In this document: piece after piece, positions 35,555 to 44,859 of the stretch
Position numbering within the stretch: the stretch's first letter is position 1
Layout: the number at the start of each line of letters is the position of its first letter
Assembly (NCBI RefSeq): GCF_019972155.1
Contig: NZ_BOVL01000022.1
Location: forward strand, 62,530 to 126,529
Origin: Bradyrhizobium sp. RD5-C2
Lineage (GTDB): Bacteria; Pseudomonadota; Alphaproteobacteria; Rhizobiales; Xanthobacteraceae
DNA: 64,000 bases
Direction of reading: 5' to 3'
The notes under the pieces: generated by a model
Databases searched by the model: none
The model's input: the letters and a program-made list of their open reading frames with translations, nothing else
Told to the model about the DNA's origin: nothing
Made by a program: the position numbers and the translations under genes

Positions 35555-36499
35555 TCAACGCGTGCGCCGCCGCCAGTCGCTCGGTGTTTCGCCGGTGAGC
35601 TTCCTGAATGCCGCAGCGAAAGCTGTTTGCGACGTGTAGCCGAGCTCGGCCGCCACCGACACGACGGCTTCATTGGTGTCGCGGAGCAGCTTCATGGCCT
35701 GCTCGAGCCGGTGCTTTCGGAGCCAGGCATGAGGCGAAAGCCCGGTACTTTCCTTGAACGCGCGGCAGAAGTGGAAGCGTGACAGGCCGGCCTCTGAAGC
35801 GAGAGCTGCCAATGACACGTCAGCGTCGCTATCCGAACGCAGGCGCTCGATCGCGCGAAGCAGCGTCTTCGGCGCCAAGCCGCCCCTGACCGGCTGGATC
35901 GTGGTTGGTAGATCGGTGTGAGCAGCCAGCAGACGCGTGGCCAGAAGGTCTGTCAGTTGCTGCCTGAACAACGTATCAAGAGCCTCGTTGCCCTCCAGGG
36001 CGTCCACCGCGCTCACAAGCAATCGGGATGTGACGGGGTCAGGATGCGCGGTTCTTTCCAGCAACTCGGTCGATGCGGCGGTGCCGGCTTCGGTGGCGAT
36101 GCGTTCGAGCGTCGTCTGCGGTAGATAGAGCTGGACGACGTCAACGGGCTTTGGAATATCCCATCGCGAGCTCGATCCTTCGGGAATGATGATCACGACC
36201 CCGGGACGAAACGTTCCCGCGGCGACCGACCGACCCGATCGTCGCTCCATGCGCTGGACCGCGCCGTTGTAAGCCATGATGACATGGTGGGTCATCGGCT
36301 CGACGATGTCGTGCAGCGGCTCGTGCTTCCAATGGGCAATCCCGGCGCCGGAGGCGTCCAAAGCCATCTGGAATGGCGTTGTCCCGAGCACACGCGCCAT
36401 CTCCTCATCGGCATGACGGTGGCCGTTAGCCGGCAAGCCGTTGCGATGCGGATCGGACTCGTCAGCTGAAATCATCGAGAGATCGATCGGCTCGCTCAT
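35555..36499 (-). CDS. AraC-family transcriptional regulator, pair 2 left copy
   Basis: This 314-residue regulator has the same length as the product of 33231-34175 and is collinear with it: MSEPIDLSMIS versus MSKPIDLSMVP at the start, and TGETPSDWRRRTR versus TGETPSDWRRRIR at the end. The helix-turn-helix region has VSLAALASEAGLSRFHFCRA and VVSVAAELGYTSQTAFAAA. The start at 36499 is chosen by alignment with the paralogue; the open frame continues upstream to 36730. It is divergent from 36712. Confidence 0.92.
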   Translation of the reverse strand: MSEPIDLSMISADESDPHRNGLPANGHRHADEEMARVLGTTPFQMALDASGAGIAHWKHEPLHDIVEPMTHHVIMAYNGAVQRMERRSGRSVAAGTFRPGVVIIIPEGSSSRWDIPKPVDVVQLYLPQTTLERIATEAGTAASTELLERTAHPDPVTSRLLVSAVDALEGNEALDTLFRQQLTDLLATRLLAAHTDLPTTIQPVRGGLAPKTLLRAIERLRSDSDADVSLAALASEAGLSRFHFCRAFKESTGLSPHAWLRKHRLEQAMKLLRDTNEAVVSVAAELGYTSQTAFAAAFRKLTGETPSDWRRRTR

Positions 36500-36587
36500 G
36501 ACGACGCGTTCGCTTAGGGAGGGCATGCGCTCGTGCCGGGCGCGGTTTACGTAACTGTGCTTTCTAGGCCCGGAGGTTTTCGGGTTC

Positions 36588-36626
36588 TTTCCCAAAACGG
36601 CCGCGCTTTTCCTGATTCTGCTCAAA
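36588..36626. promoter_or_regulatory. Candidate AraC operator paralogous to 34284-34322
   Basis: TTTCCCAAA at 36588-36596 is followed 20 bases later by a diverged copy, TTTCCTGAT (36608-36616), and then by GCTCAAA at 36620-36626. Spacing and order are the same as at 34284-34322. The flanks also match (CTAGGCCCG before, AAAGCGTT after). The duplication therefore included the control region. Confidence 0.55.
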
Positions 36627-36711
36627 GCGTTCTGGCGCGGCGGCTGATCCGTCCAAAAATCGCGTTTTGCGCCGCCCGCGAACCTAGACCTCCGCACTTG
36701 GATACCGGATA

Positions 36712-37704
36712 ATGAGCTTAAACCTCGCACGCTTCCGCGGATGCGCTGCCTGGAAAATGCACGGGCCGGTCATGAGGCAGACGGGTTTCTACGGTGAGAA
36801 TGCTAGGCAGTTCTGCCGCCTTGCGCAGGAACCGTGCTCATTGATCACGCGTTCGCTGCGCAACGCCGAAATCGCCGTCACCGAAACCCGGGATGATGCT
36901 CCCGCGCGGAGCCTTTCCGGCGGGATGCCCCTTGAAGATTCTTTTGTTGTCAGCCTGAAACTTTACGAATACCCGAGCTGCGAGCTCTGGGCACACGGCA
37001 AATGTGTCACCAAGGCCGATATCCGAGCGGGCGCAACATACCTGTATGACATGAAAACGGATCTGCGCTTCGTCATCAACAAGCCGTTCCACACTCTTCA
37101 TTTCTATCTTCCGCGTTCGGCGCTCAACGGTATCGCTGAGCAGTTCCATGCACCGCGCGTTGGTGAGCTGCCTTGTGAGCTTGGCGTCGGCCACGACGAC
37201 CCGGTCGTGCGTCATATCGGTGGGGCGCTCCAGCAAGCGCTGCGTCGGCCGGCTGAGGCCAACCGGCTCTTCATCGACCACGCGATGCTCGCAATCACCG
37301 CGCACGTCGCGCAGACCTATGGCGGACTGCGAGCCATCCGCGCGCTGGCCCGCGGCGGTCTCACCCCAAGGCAAGCAAAACAAGCTTGCGAAATGCTCGA
37401 CGCCGATCTCGGCGGGACACTGACCTTGAAGCAGATCGCGGCCGAGTTTGGCCTCTCGGTCAGCCATTTCTCGCGCGCGTTTCGAACGTCGACCGGGTTG
37501 CCGCCGCACCAGTGGCTGCTTCGCCAGCGCGTGAAGGCGGCCAAGCAGTTGATGACCGTTGCGGGCCTGTCGCTGTCCGAGATCGCGATATCGGCCGGGT
37601 TTGCCAACCAAAGCCATTTGACGAAAGTATTCTCGGCTCTGGTCGGCATGAGCCCGGCGGCATGGCGCCGCGAGGTGCTTGATGTCAGGGATGGTCAGAC
37701 GTGA
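36712..37704 (+). CDS. AraC-family transcriptional regulator, pair 2 right copy
   Basis: This protein of up to 330 residues is paralogous to the product of 34602-35528 (shared SLITRS, VSLKL, CELWAHGK, LHFYLPRSAL and EIAISAGFANQSHLTKVFS). Alignment suggests that translation may begin at the ATG at 36757 instead of 36712; neither has a strong ribosome binding site. The two AraC helix-turn-helices occupy the last 100 residues. It ends nine bases before the convergent catalase-like gene. Confidence 0.9.
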   Translation: MSLNLARFRGCAAWKMHGPVMRQTGFYGENARQFCRLAQEPCSLITRSLRNAEIAVTETRDDAPARSLSGGMPLEDSFVVSLKLYEYPSCELWAHGKCVTKADIRAGATYLYDMKTDLRFVINKPFHTLHFYLPRSALNGIAEQFHAPRVGELPCELGVGHDDPVVRHIGGALQQALRRPAEANRLFIDHAMLAITAHVAQTYGGLRAIRALARGGLTPRQAKQACEMLDADLGGTLTLKQIAAEFGLSVSHFSRAFRTSTGLPPHQWLLRQRVKAAKQLMTVAGLSLSEIAISAGFANQSHLTKVFSALVGMSPAAWRREVLDVRDGQT

Positions 37705-37712
37705 TTGGCCGG

Positions 37713-38750
37713 TTACCGACGCCGCGCCAGTGAGATGGCATAGGCTTCGCGTCGCGCCGCGAAGATCTCGTCCAAGGGATGATCAAGGCCTTCGGCAAGA
37801 TTTGCCGGATCGAAGACAGAGGCGTCGCACACGGCGTTCGCTTCGACGCCCGTGATCACGATCGTGCCCAGCCTGATTTCATCTCGGCTGTCCTCGTCGG
37901 GCCAGCGGATCGTCACATCCAGGACCGGATCATTAGGACGGTCGAGCAGCGCGATCACGCTAAAGCGGACTTCACCGGCTGCGATTCGATTCCGGAGGTC
38001 GTCGTAGATGGCCCTTGCAGACGTTGTGGTCGCCTCGTCTGCCTTTGCGGCGAGATCTCCGCCGACGGGGACAACCTTGAGCTTGATGAATCGCGTCTCG
38101 TCGTCCGCGTTCGTTGCAGGAAAGGAATGGACACCCCAATACGTTGCGCCTGCAAAGCCTGTCGGCAATTGGCTCGTCGCGAGGTAGGCTGCCTGGCTTA
38201 GTGTTTCGGGATTGGCGGCGGAGAACGCCTTCACCTTATCCGTATCCAGCTTTCCCTTGGGATCCGGAATGCGCGCCTTGAGGTATGCCTGCATCTGGTC
38301 GAGGGTCCGGGCAAAATGCACGGGCGCGCTCTGCGTCAGAATGTCCGAGCAATAATCGTCACGCCCCAGCCGGAAGCTGAAGCCGCGCAACGACAGCCTG
38401 TCGGCACCTGACAGCTCGGGATTGCAGCCGTCCATCGAGAAGCGCGCCAGCACCCGCGATGGCCTCGAGAAGCTTCGGGATTTGGTGATCTCCACCGATC
38501 GGTCCGAAGGAATATAGGTGCCGTGGACGCACTGGCCTGCGGCAAAGCTCGCTCGTACCCTGGTTCTCTCGCCGGCAACTGCATTCAGCGCGTCGACGAT
38601 GGAGGCGGGCGTCGCGGTCGTGCCACGCGGGAACTTGGTCATTGACTGGTCTTGGGTTTGACCGCAACAGCCTAGTAATCCCGGCGCCCGCCGCCCCAGA
38701 GCGATTGCGGCGATTGTCGCGCGATTGCTGTTATTTCGGGTGCCGGCCAT
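37713..38750 (-). CDS. Catalase-like haem protein (SrpA type), distal His absent
   Basis: This protein of 309-345 residues fits the small catalase-related peroxidase family (SrpA-like): FARTLDQMQAYLKARIPDP, TYWGVHSFPATNADDETRFIK, and the C-terminal RREAYAISLARRR, with the proximal Tyr that ligates haem. The family's HAKG catalytic histidine segment reads FAAG here (SFAAGQCVHGTY), so the distal His is replaced by Phe. Normal catalase or peroxidase activity is doubtful. The upstream start at 38750 adds a weak hydrophobic N-terminus (ATIAAIALGRRAPGLLGCC), perhaps a degraded membrane anchor; the Met at 38642 gives a soluble form. Confidence 0.82.
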   Translation of the reverse strand: MAGTRNNSNRATIAAIALGRRAPGLLGCCGQTQDQSMTKFPRGTTATPASIVDALNAVAGERTRVRASFAAGQCVHGTYIPSDRSVEITKSRSFSRPSRVLARFSMDGCNPELSGADRLSLRGFSFRLGRDDYCSDILTQSAPVHFARTLDQMQAYLKARIPDPKGKLDTDKVKAFSAANPETLSQAAYLATSQLPTGFAGATYWGVHSFPATNADDETRFIKLKVVPVGGDLAAKADEATTTSARAIYDDLRNRIAAGEVRFSVIALLDRPNDPVLDVTIRWPDEDSRDEIRLGTIVITGVEANAVCDASVFDPANLAEGLDHPLDEIFAARREAYAISLARRR

Positions 38751-38836
38751 CGCGGCCTACATCAATTGGTAAGGTCGCGGTGACTGGAAGGGCGCACAAT
38801 CAAAGGAACGAAGAATAAGCGAACGGAGCATCACTG

Positions 38837-39358
38837 TTGCAGTCGTCCAGAGCGAGCCGGCATGGGTTTGACCCAGCCGCCACGACCGCAAAGACCGTCA
38901 CCCTGATCGAGCAAGCCCGGCGTGTACCGCACGGCACCATCGATGCCGGCGAGGCCGGCATTCGCGTGTCGGGTAATCTCACCCTCCAGGCGCTCCAGGT
39001 GCTCAACATCGCCAATATCCAGGTGCAGGGCATTTCGGTCGGTGTGCCGGTGGTGCAGGGACCGCCGGTGGGCGCCTTAACCGCGGCGAACAACACCGCG
39101 GGCGCAGCCCAGCAACCGACGGCGGCGGCACCGGCAGCCAATACCGGACAGCCGTCGGTCATCATTGTCGAGGTGCTCGGCTACGGCGGCGGTGACGGCA
39201 CGCCGGATCCCGGCGGCAATGACCAGCGCCGCGGCGGCAATGAGCGGCAGAGCTATGATCCGAACAGCATGTTTCGCGTGGTCGGCAGCGGTGAACTGAC
39301 CGCTGAACAGGCGCTGCAGCTGACTGATGCCGAAAGGCAGCGTCTGTCGTCGCGGTAG
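38837..39358 (+). pseudogene. C-terminal remnant of a filamentous-haemagglutinin-like protein
   Basis: The 173 residues resemble the end of large FHA-type exoproteins of Bradyrhizobium: TIDAGEAGIRVSGNLTLQALQVLN, ANIQVQGISVGVPVVQGP, then PSVIIVEVLGYGGGDG. Such tails normally follow several thousand residues of haemagglutinin repeats, which are absent here. There is no signal peptide, and the TTG start is arbitrary. I take it as a leftover of a deleted gene. The family match is from memory; a short genuine protein is possible but less likely. Confidence 0.55.
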
Positions 39359-39443
39359 CGATACCGCGTGTGCAAGGCTTCCGTCATTTCGACGCCCGGC
39401 GATATCCTCACGGAGCTCCTCGATCGCCTTGTCGCTGCGGCCG

Positions 39444-40067
39444 TCAGAAGCTGGCCGCATTGTGGTCGAGCGCGCGCGACGTCTCGATGCTCATGCCGGC
39501 GTCGATCCGCGTCTGAAGGGCAGTGTCGTATTGTGGCTTGGCCGGTCTCTCGATTCGCCTGGAAGCCGGGCTGGACGACTTGATCTGAACCGGTCGACTG
39601 GAGTCGATAGGCAGCACCGTCTTGTGGGAAATCCGCTTCAAGGCCAGGTTCGAACGAATGCTGGTCACGCCCGGTATGCGCGAGAGCTTGTTGACGATGA
39701 GGTCTTCAAGCGCCTCGATGTCGGACACCATCACGCGGAGCAGATAGTCGCTATCGCCGGTCATCAGGTAACACTCCATCACCTGGTTCAGGCGATCGAT
39801 CGAACGCGTGAAGTTCTCGAGCGAGAGCTGCACCTGCTTCTCGAGCTTGACCTGGATGAACGCAGTAACGCCGATCCCGACGACTGCCGGATCCAGCACG
39901 GCAATTCGCCGATCGATCACGCCGAGCTTTTCTAGCGTGCGAACGCGGGCGAGGCAGGGTGAAGGTGAGAGATTGACGCGCGAAGCAAGCTCGACGTTGG
40001 TCAAGTCGGCGTTCTGCTGCAGTTCATTCAGAATCTTGATGTCGATCCTGTCCAGAGTCGTCGTCAT
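39444..40067 (-). CDS. Lrp/AsnC-family transcriptional regulator
   Basis: The 207-residue regulator has an N-terminal winged helix (LDRIDIKILNELQQNADLTN, VELASRVNLSPSPCLARVRTLE) and a RAM/AsnC ligand domain (AFIQVKLEKQ, MECYLMTGDSDYLLRVMVSD, IPGVTSIRSNLALKRI). It carries about 50 extra C-terminal residues (from SSRPVQIKSSSPA) beyond the usual length of about 155. The start at 40067 has AGGGAGAAA upstream. It is divergent from the VOC-flavin reductase-Liv operon (40443 onward) and is its likely regulator, probably sensing an amino acid or related compound. Confidence 0.92.
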   Translation of the reverse strand: MTTTLDRIDIKILNELQQNADLTNVELASRVNLSPSPCLARVRTLEKLGVIDRRIAVLDPAVVGIGVTAFIQVKLEKQVQLSLENFTRSIDRLNQVMECYLMTGDSDYLLRVMVSDIEALEDLIVNKLSRIPGVTSIRSNLALKRISHKTVLPIDSSRPVQIKSSSPASRRIERPAKPQYDTALQTRIDAGMSIETSRALDHNAASF

Positions 40068-40442
40068 TCGATTTCTCCCTGGCCGACTGTGGCTTCGTCG
40101 AGGTTCGGTCCCGCGCGTTATCTCGCGTGGTGACAACTCCATGACAGCGATGCTAACCGCAGTCGCGGCCGTGGGTATTTCGACAAAAAGACGACTTGTA
40201 TCGAAAAACGGTCAATCTCCCCCGGGGGCTGGCACGCGCTGAAATCGACATCGTCCGCTCGCCGCGAGCACTGGTGAGCAATGGCGCCAAGGTGGGCATG
40301 TCTCGGCACATCATGCTGCTCAACGATGCGGGCAGCCAACTGTTCGAGCATTAATGCCGGCCAAACGGGGCGACTATCTCCGGACGATCGGGGCCTGTGG
40401 AGATCGCAGATCGAGGGCCCGTTCGGAATCGGGAGTGAGAAA

Positions 40443-40793
40443 GTGAAGCTCAAGCACGTCTATCTGACTGCCGTCGAACCCGAAGAGCTGGCTGGGTTCT
40501 ACGAGGGCCTCGGATTGACGATCCGCTTCGCCGATCGCGGCAAGTGGATTCAATTCGCAGGAGAGAAGGCCGCTCTTTGTGTCGCAAGTCCCGCTGAATC
40601 CGTATCTGAGCCGTCCCGGAATGCTGTCCTCGTCTTCGAGGTGGATGATCTGGAGCTTGCTCTCGATCGCGCGCGGGCTCAGGGGGCCGAGGTGCTTGGC
40701 GACATCAGGGACATGGGAGCGCATGGTCGGGTGGCCCATTTCAAGGACCGTCAGCACAATACGATCCAGCTCTTTCAGGCTGCGGCCAAGTAG
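40443..40793 (+). CDS. VOC (glyoxalase/dioxygenase-fold) small protein
   Basis: This 116-residue protein has one vicinal-oxygen-chelate fold (KLKHVYLTAVEPEELAGFYEGLGL, LVFEVDDLELALDRARAQG, HGRVAHFKDRQHNTIQLFQ). The GTG start has GGGAGTGAGAAA before it. Of the usual metal ligands, the first His (KH) and the His in VAHFKD-type positions are present, but the final Glu is replaced by Gln (IQLFQ), so metal-dependent catalysis is uncertain. It is the first gene of cluster C, 45 bases before the flavin reductase gene. Confidence 0.85.
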   Translation: MKLKHVYLTAVEPEELAGFYEGLGLTIRFADRGKWIQFAGEKAALCVASPAESVSEPSRNAVLVFEVDDLELALDRARAQGAEVLGDIRDMGAHGRVAHFKDRQHNTIQLFQAAAK

Positions 40794-40838
40794 GCCCGCA
40801 GATCATCATTTCGGCTCCATGTATCAGGGCAATCCACC

Positions 40839-41369
40839 ATGAACCTACGAGTCTCGCCCATGCCCAGTCAGGACAACCCGGTGTTCAGCAGCACGGAATT
40901 CCGCAGCGCCATGCGCAACGTCCCGGGCGCCGTGTCGATCGTCACGACGGGCGCGCGGCCGGGCAGGCACGGTTTGACATTGACGGCCGGTTGCTCGGTG
41001 TCGACCGAGCCATCGAGCGTGCTGGTCTGCGTCAATAAGTCGGCCGGCGCCCACGATACGATCAAGCAGAGCGGATCGTTCTGCTGGAACATCCTCACGG
41101 CGGATCACGCTGCGCTGGCGCAGAAATTCGCAGGCCAGGACGGCAGCAAGGGCGACATTCGATTCAGCGAAGGCTTGTGGCGCGAACTCGCGACGGGGGC
41201 GCCGAGTCTGGTCGAGGCGATCTGCAGCTTTGATTGCCGCGTGTCCGATTCATACGATGCCGGCAGTCACACGATCTTCGTCGGCGCAGTGGTCGCGCAG
41301 GCGACCAACGCCGATCGCGAACCTCTCGTCTATGTGAAGGGTGAATTCACCGTGCCCAAGTGCCGGTGA
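40839..41369 (+). CDS. Flavin reductase domain protein (HpaC/RutF-like)
   Basis: This 176-residue protein has the flavin reductase-like fold: FRSAMRNVPGAVSIVTTGARPGRHGLT at the N-terminus, CVNKSAGAHDTIKQSGSFCWNIL in the middle and the closing HTIFVGAVV...PLVYVKGEF. Such proteins supply reduced FMN to two-component monooxygenases. The luciferase-like oxygenase encoded at 46536-47666 is the natural partner. It lies six bases before livH, so it is translationally close to the transporter genes. Confidence 0.92.
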   Translation: MNLRVSPMPSQDNPVFSSTEFRSAMRNVPGAVSIVTTGARPGRHGLTLTAGCSVSTEPSSVLVCVNKSAGAHDTIKQSGSFCWNILTADHAALAQKFAGQDGSKGDIRFSEGLWRELATGAPSLVEAICSFDCRVSDSYDAGSHTIFVGAVVAQATNADREPLVYVKGEFTVPKCR

Positions 41370-41375
41370 TCGCTC

Positions 41376-42245
41376 ATGCTGTCACTCTGGCTCAATGTTC
41401 TCGCGAGCGGTGTCTTGCTCGGTCTCGTTTACGGGCTCGTGGCGCTCGGTCTGACGATCATTTTCGGCGTCATGCGCGTGGTTAACTTCGCGCATGGTGA
41501 GATGGTCGTGTTCGGCGTCTACATCGGCTATTGGGCCGTCCGCCTTTGGGACGTTCCGATCATCGTCGCGGCGGCGATCGCGGCGGTCGTGATGTTCGTC
41601 TTCGGATATTTGCTGGAGACCCTGCTCGTCAAACGGTTCGTCAACCGGCCGCATCACTATCAATTCATCGTCTTCATCGGGCTATCGTTGCTTTTCACCG
41701 GCGCGCTGCTGGTGACGTTCGGGCCGGATCCGCGCCCCACCGCGTCGCAGCTGTCGTTTCACACCGTATCGCTCGGCTTCGTGACGCTGGATCTGGCGCG
41801 ACTGCAGGCGGCAGCAACCGCGGGCCTGCTCATCACGCTGCTGGGCGCTTACCTGAAGTTTTCATCATTCGGCCGGTCGTTGCGCGCGGCGGCGGACAAC
41901 CGCTTGGGCGGCCTGGTCGTCGGTCTGAACATCCCCCGGGTCTATGCGGTGACCTTCGGTCTTGGCGCGGCCTGCGCGGGCGTCGCCGGCGCGCTGATAT
42001 CTCCGTTGTTCGACGCGCAGCCATATCTGGCCGTCGACTTTACCCTGCTGGCTTTCGTGACGGTGATCGTCGGCGGTCTCGGCAGCTTCAGCGGCGCGCT
42101 GTTGGGCGGCCTGCTGATCGGCGTCGCCGAAGCAATTGCAGCGCTGATGTTCACGCCGTCGATGAAGACGGCGCTTCCCTATGCGCTCCTGATCATCATC
42201 CTGATTTTCCGTCCGAGAGGTTTCTTTGGTGCAAAAGAGATTTGA
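41376..42245 (+). CDS. livH: Branched-chain-type ABC transporter permease LivH
   Basis: This 289-residue membrane protein has about eight helices and the LivH hallmarks: GLVYGLVALGLTIIFGVMRVVNFAHGEM near the N-terminus and AVTFGLGAACAGVAGALISP with the permease loop. It forms the inner membrane channel with LivM. Its end overlaps the livM start by 20 bases. Together with LivM, LivG and LivF it is the only complete Liv membrane set in the window. Confidence 0.95.
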   Translation: MLSLWLNVLASGVLLGLVYGLVALGLTIIFGVMRVVNFAHGEMVVFGVYIGYWAVRLWDVPIIVAAAIAAVVMFVFGYLLETLLVKRFVNRPHHYQFIVFIGLSLLFTGALLVTFGPDPRPTASQLSFHTVSLGFVTLDLARLQAAATAGLLITLLGAYLKFSSFGRSLRAAADNRLGGLVVGLNIPRVYAVTFGLGAACAGVAGALISPLFDAQPYLAVDFTLLAFVTVIVGGLGSFSGALLGGLLIGVAEAIAALMFTPSMKTALPYALLIIILIFRPRGFFGAKEI

Positions 42246-43260
42246 GGGGTCGGCCGACATCAGGCCGTGGCTTGCGGGAGCAATGGTCTTCGTGACCCTT
42301 GCCCTCGTCGGCGCGCTGGCGAATCCGTACCTCATCTCGTTGATGACGATCGTGTTGCTGTTCACGTTCCTCGGCCAATCCTGGAATCTGATGCTCGGGA
42401 TCGGCGGGCAACTGTCGATCGGTCATGCCCTCTTTGTCGGCCTCGGAGCCTATTCAGTTGCTGTGCTCGAGGTGAAGTACGGTATCTCTCCGTGGATAGG
42501 CCTGTTGCTTGGGATGTTCCTTGCCGGGTCCGTCGGCGCGGCGCTGGCGTGGTTGAGCTTCCGGTTCGAGGTGCGTGGAATCTACTTCGCTCTGCTGACG
42601 ATCGCCGCCGCCGAGTTCGCCAGGATCATGTTCAGTGGCTGGGAGTTCGTTGGCGCAATGCAGGGGCTGTTCTTTCCCGCACCGACCAATGCGATCGAGT
42701 TCTCGATGCTCCGGGGCGACGCGCGCTTCTACTACTTTGTCGCGCTTGCGCTGGCCGCCCTCGGCATCGTGGGCACCGAACTGATCTCGCGATCGTATCT
42801 CGGATACGTCTGGCGAGCGATGCGGGACGACGAGCAGGCGGCACGCGCGCTCGGTGTTCGCACATTCCGGCACAAGATCCTTGTGATCGCGATCTCGGCG
42901 GCGACGGCGGCCGTGGGCGGCGGAATTCTGGCGCTGGTGCAGGGATCGATATTCCCGGATTCGATCATGGGGATGGGGCTCTCCGTCGACGTCCTGATCG
43001 GGCCCGTGGTCGGCGGCTTGGGCACGACGTTTGGTCCGCTGGTCGGGTCGCTCGCGGCTATTCCCCTGAACCATCTGATGAGCGCGCTCGGCGACAGTCT
43101 GCGGATCCCGGGACTGAACAACATCGCCTACGGTGTCGTGCTGGTGCTCGTCGTCTGGTTCCTGCCCGACGGCATCTGGCCGGCGATGGTGCGGCTCTGC
43201 AAGGCGATCCAGCTGCCGTCCCGGGTGTGGCTGCCGCAACCGAGAAAGGCCGAAGAATGA
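42226..43260 (+). CDS. livM: Branched-chain-type ABC transporter permease LivM
   Basis: The 344-residue permease has the LivM pattern LGQSWNLMLGIGGQLSIGHALFVGLGAY, FRFEVRGIYFALLTIAAAE and SYLGYVWRAMRDDEQAARALGVRTFRHK. The latter contains the EAA-like loop that contacts the ATPases. The GTG start lies inside livH. The stop overlaps the livG start (ATGA), so synthesis is coupled. It pairs with LivH to import an organic acid or amino acid. Confidence 0.95.
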   Translation: MVQKRFEGSADIRPWLAGAMVFVTLALVGALANPYLISLMTIVLLFTFLGQSWNLMLGIGGQLSIGHALFVGLGAYSVAVLEVKYGISPWIGLLLGMFLAGSVGAALAWLSFRFEVRGIYFALLTIAAAEFARIMFSGWEFVGAMQGLFFPAPTNAIEFSMLRGDARFYYFVALALAALGIVGTELISRSYLGYVWRAMRDDEQAARALGVRTFRHKILVIAISAATAAVGGGILALVQGSIFPDSIMGMGLSVDVLIGPVVGGLGTTFGPLVGSLAAIPLNHLMSALGDSLRIPGLNNIAYGVVLVLVVWFLPDGIWPAMVRLCKAIQLPSRVWLPQPRKAEE

Positions 43261-43974
43261 CGGCCTTGCTCGAGGTGAAGAATCTCTCCAAATCGTTCGG
43301 CGGATTGGTCGCGGTGAACAATGTCAGCTTCGCACTGCAAGCCGGACGGATCACCGCGTTGATCGGGCCGAACGGGGCAGGAAAGACGACATGTTTCAAC
43401 CTCGTTGCGGGCGCCATGCAGCCGACCAGCGGGGAGGTGCTGTTCGAGGGACGCCCGATCGAGAATACACCGCCTGAACTTGTCTGCAGGATGGGTATCG
43501 CGCGGACATTCCAGATCGTGCGGCCGATGCGCGACATGTCGGTGCTCGAGAACGCAATGGTCGGCGCCTTCAGCTGGACCCGGAACGTCAGCGAAGCCAG
43601 GTCGACGGCATACGAGTCCCTTGAAAGCGTTGGACTTGCCGGCAAGGCCAATGCAAGGACCGACCAGCTGACGCTGCCGGATCGGAAAATGCTGGAAACC
43701 GCCAAAGCGCTGTCCACCCGGCCCAAGCTGCTGCTGCTCGACGAGGTGATGGCGGGCCTCCGTCCCACCGAAGCCGCGAGCGTTGTCCGCGTATTGCAGG
43801 GACTTGCCGAAGCCGGGCTGACGATCCTCCTCGTCGAGCATGTCATGCGCATCGTGATGGAGGTCGCGTCGCGTGTCGTCGTGCTGCATCACGGCGCCAG
43901 GATCGCCGAAGGAAGTCCTGGCGAGGTGGCCGCGGACCCGAGGGTCCTTGAGAGCTATCTGGGGACAGGCTTCC

Positions 43975-43982
<8 letters not shown>
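43257..43982 (+). CDS. livG: ABC transporter ATP-binding protein LivG
   Basis: The 241-residue ATPase has Walker A GPNGAGKTT and Walker B KLLLLDEVMAGLRPTE, with Glu after the Asp. The signature region reads LTLPDRKMLETAKAL rather than LSGGQ-like, a variant that I associate with a Liv subfamily in rhizobia. It drives transport with LivF. The start overlaps the livM stop by four bases, and its own stop is overlapped by the livF start. Confidence 0.94.
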
Positions 43983-44694
<712 letters not shown>

Positions 44695-44859
44695 TGGCGT
44701 GTCGCCAGCGTGGCATTGATCCGCCCGGCGCGGAACCGGGACAAGATCAAGCAGATCATGCTGCGATCCCGTGCCGCGACGGCGATTTGTGTCGATCCGG
44801 CCTGATACGGAAGCGTCGTATGGCAACCAATTCCGAGGCGCGCCACATAGGCTGTCGCC

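Noticed and set aside
44695..44707. Possible terminator TGGCG/CGCCA after livF
   Set aside because: Five-base stem with no T-run; the downstream crotonase gene may be in the same operon, so termination here is not supported.
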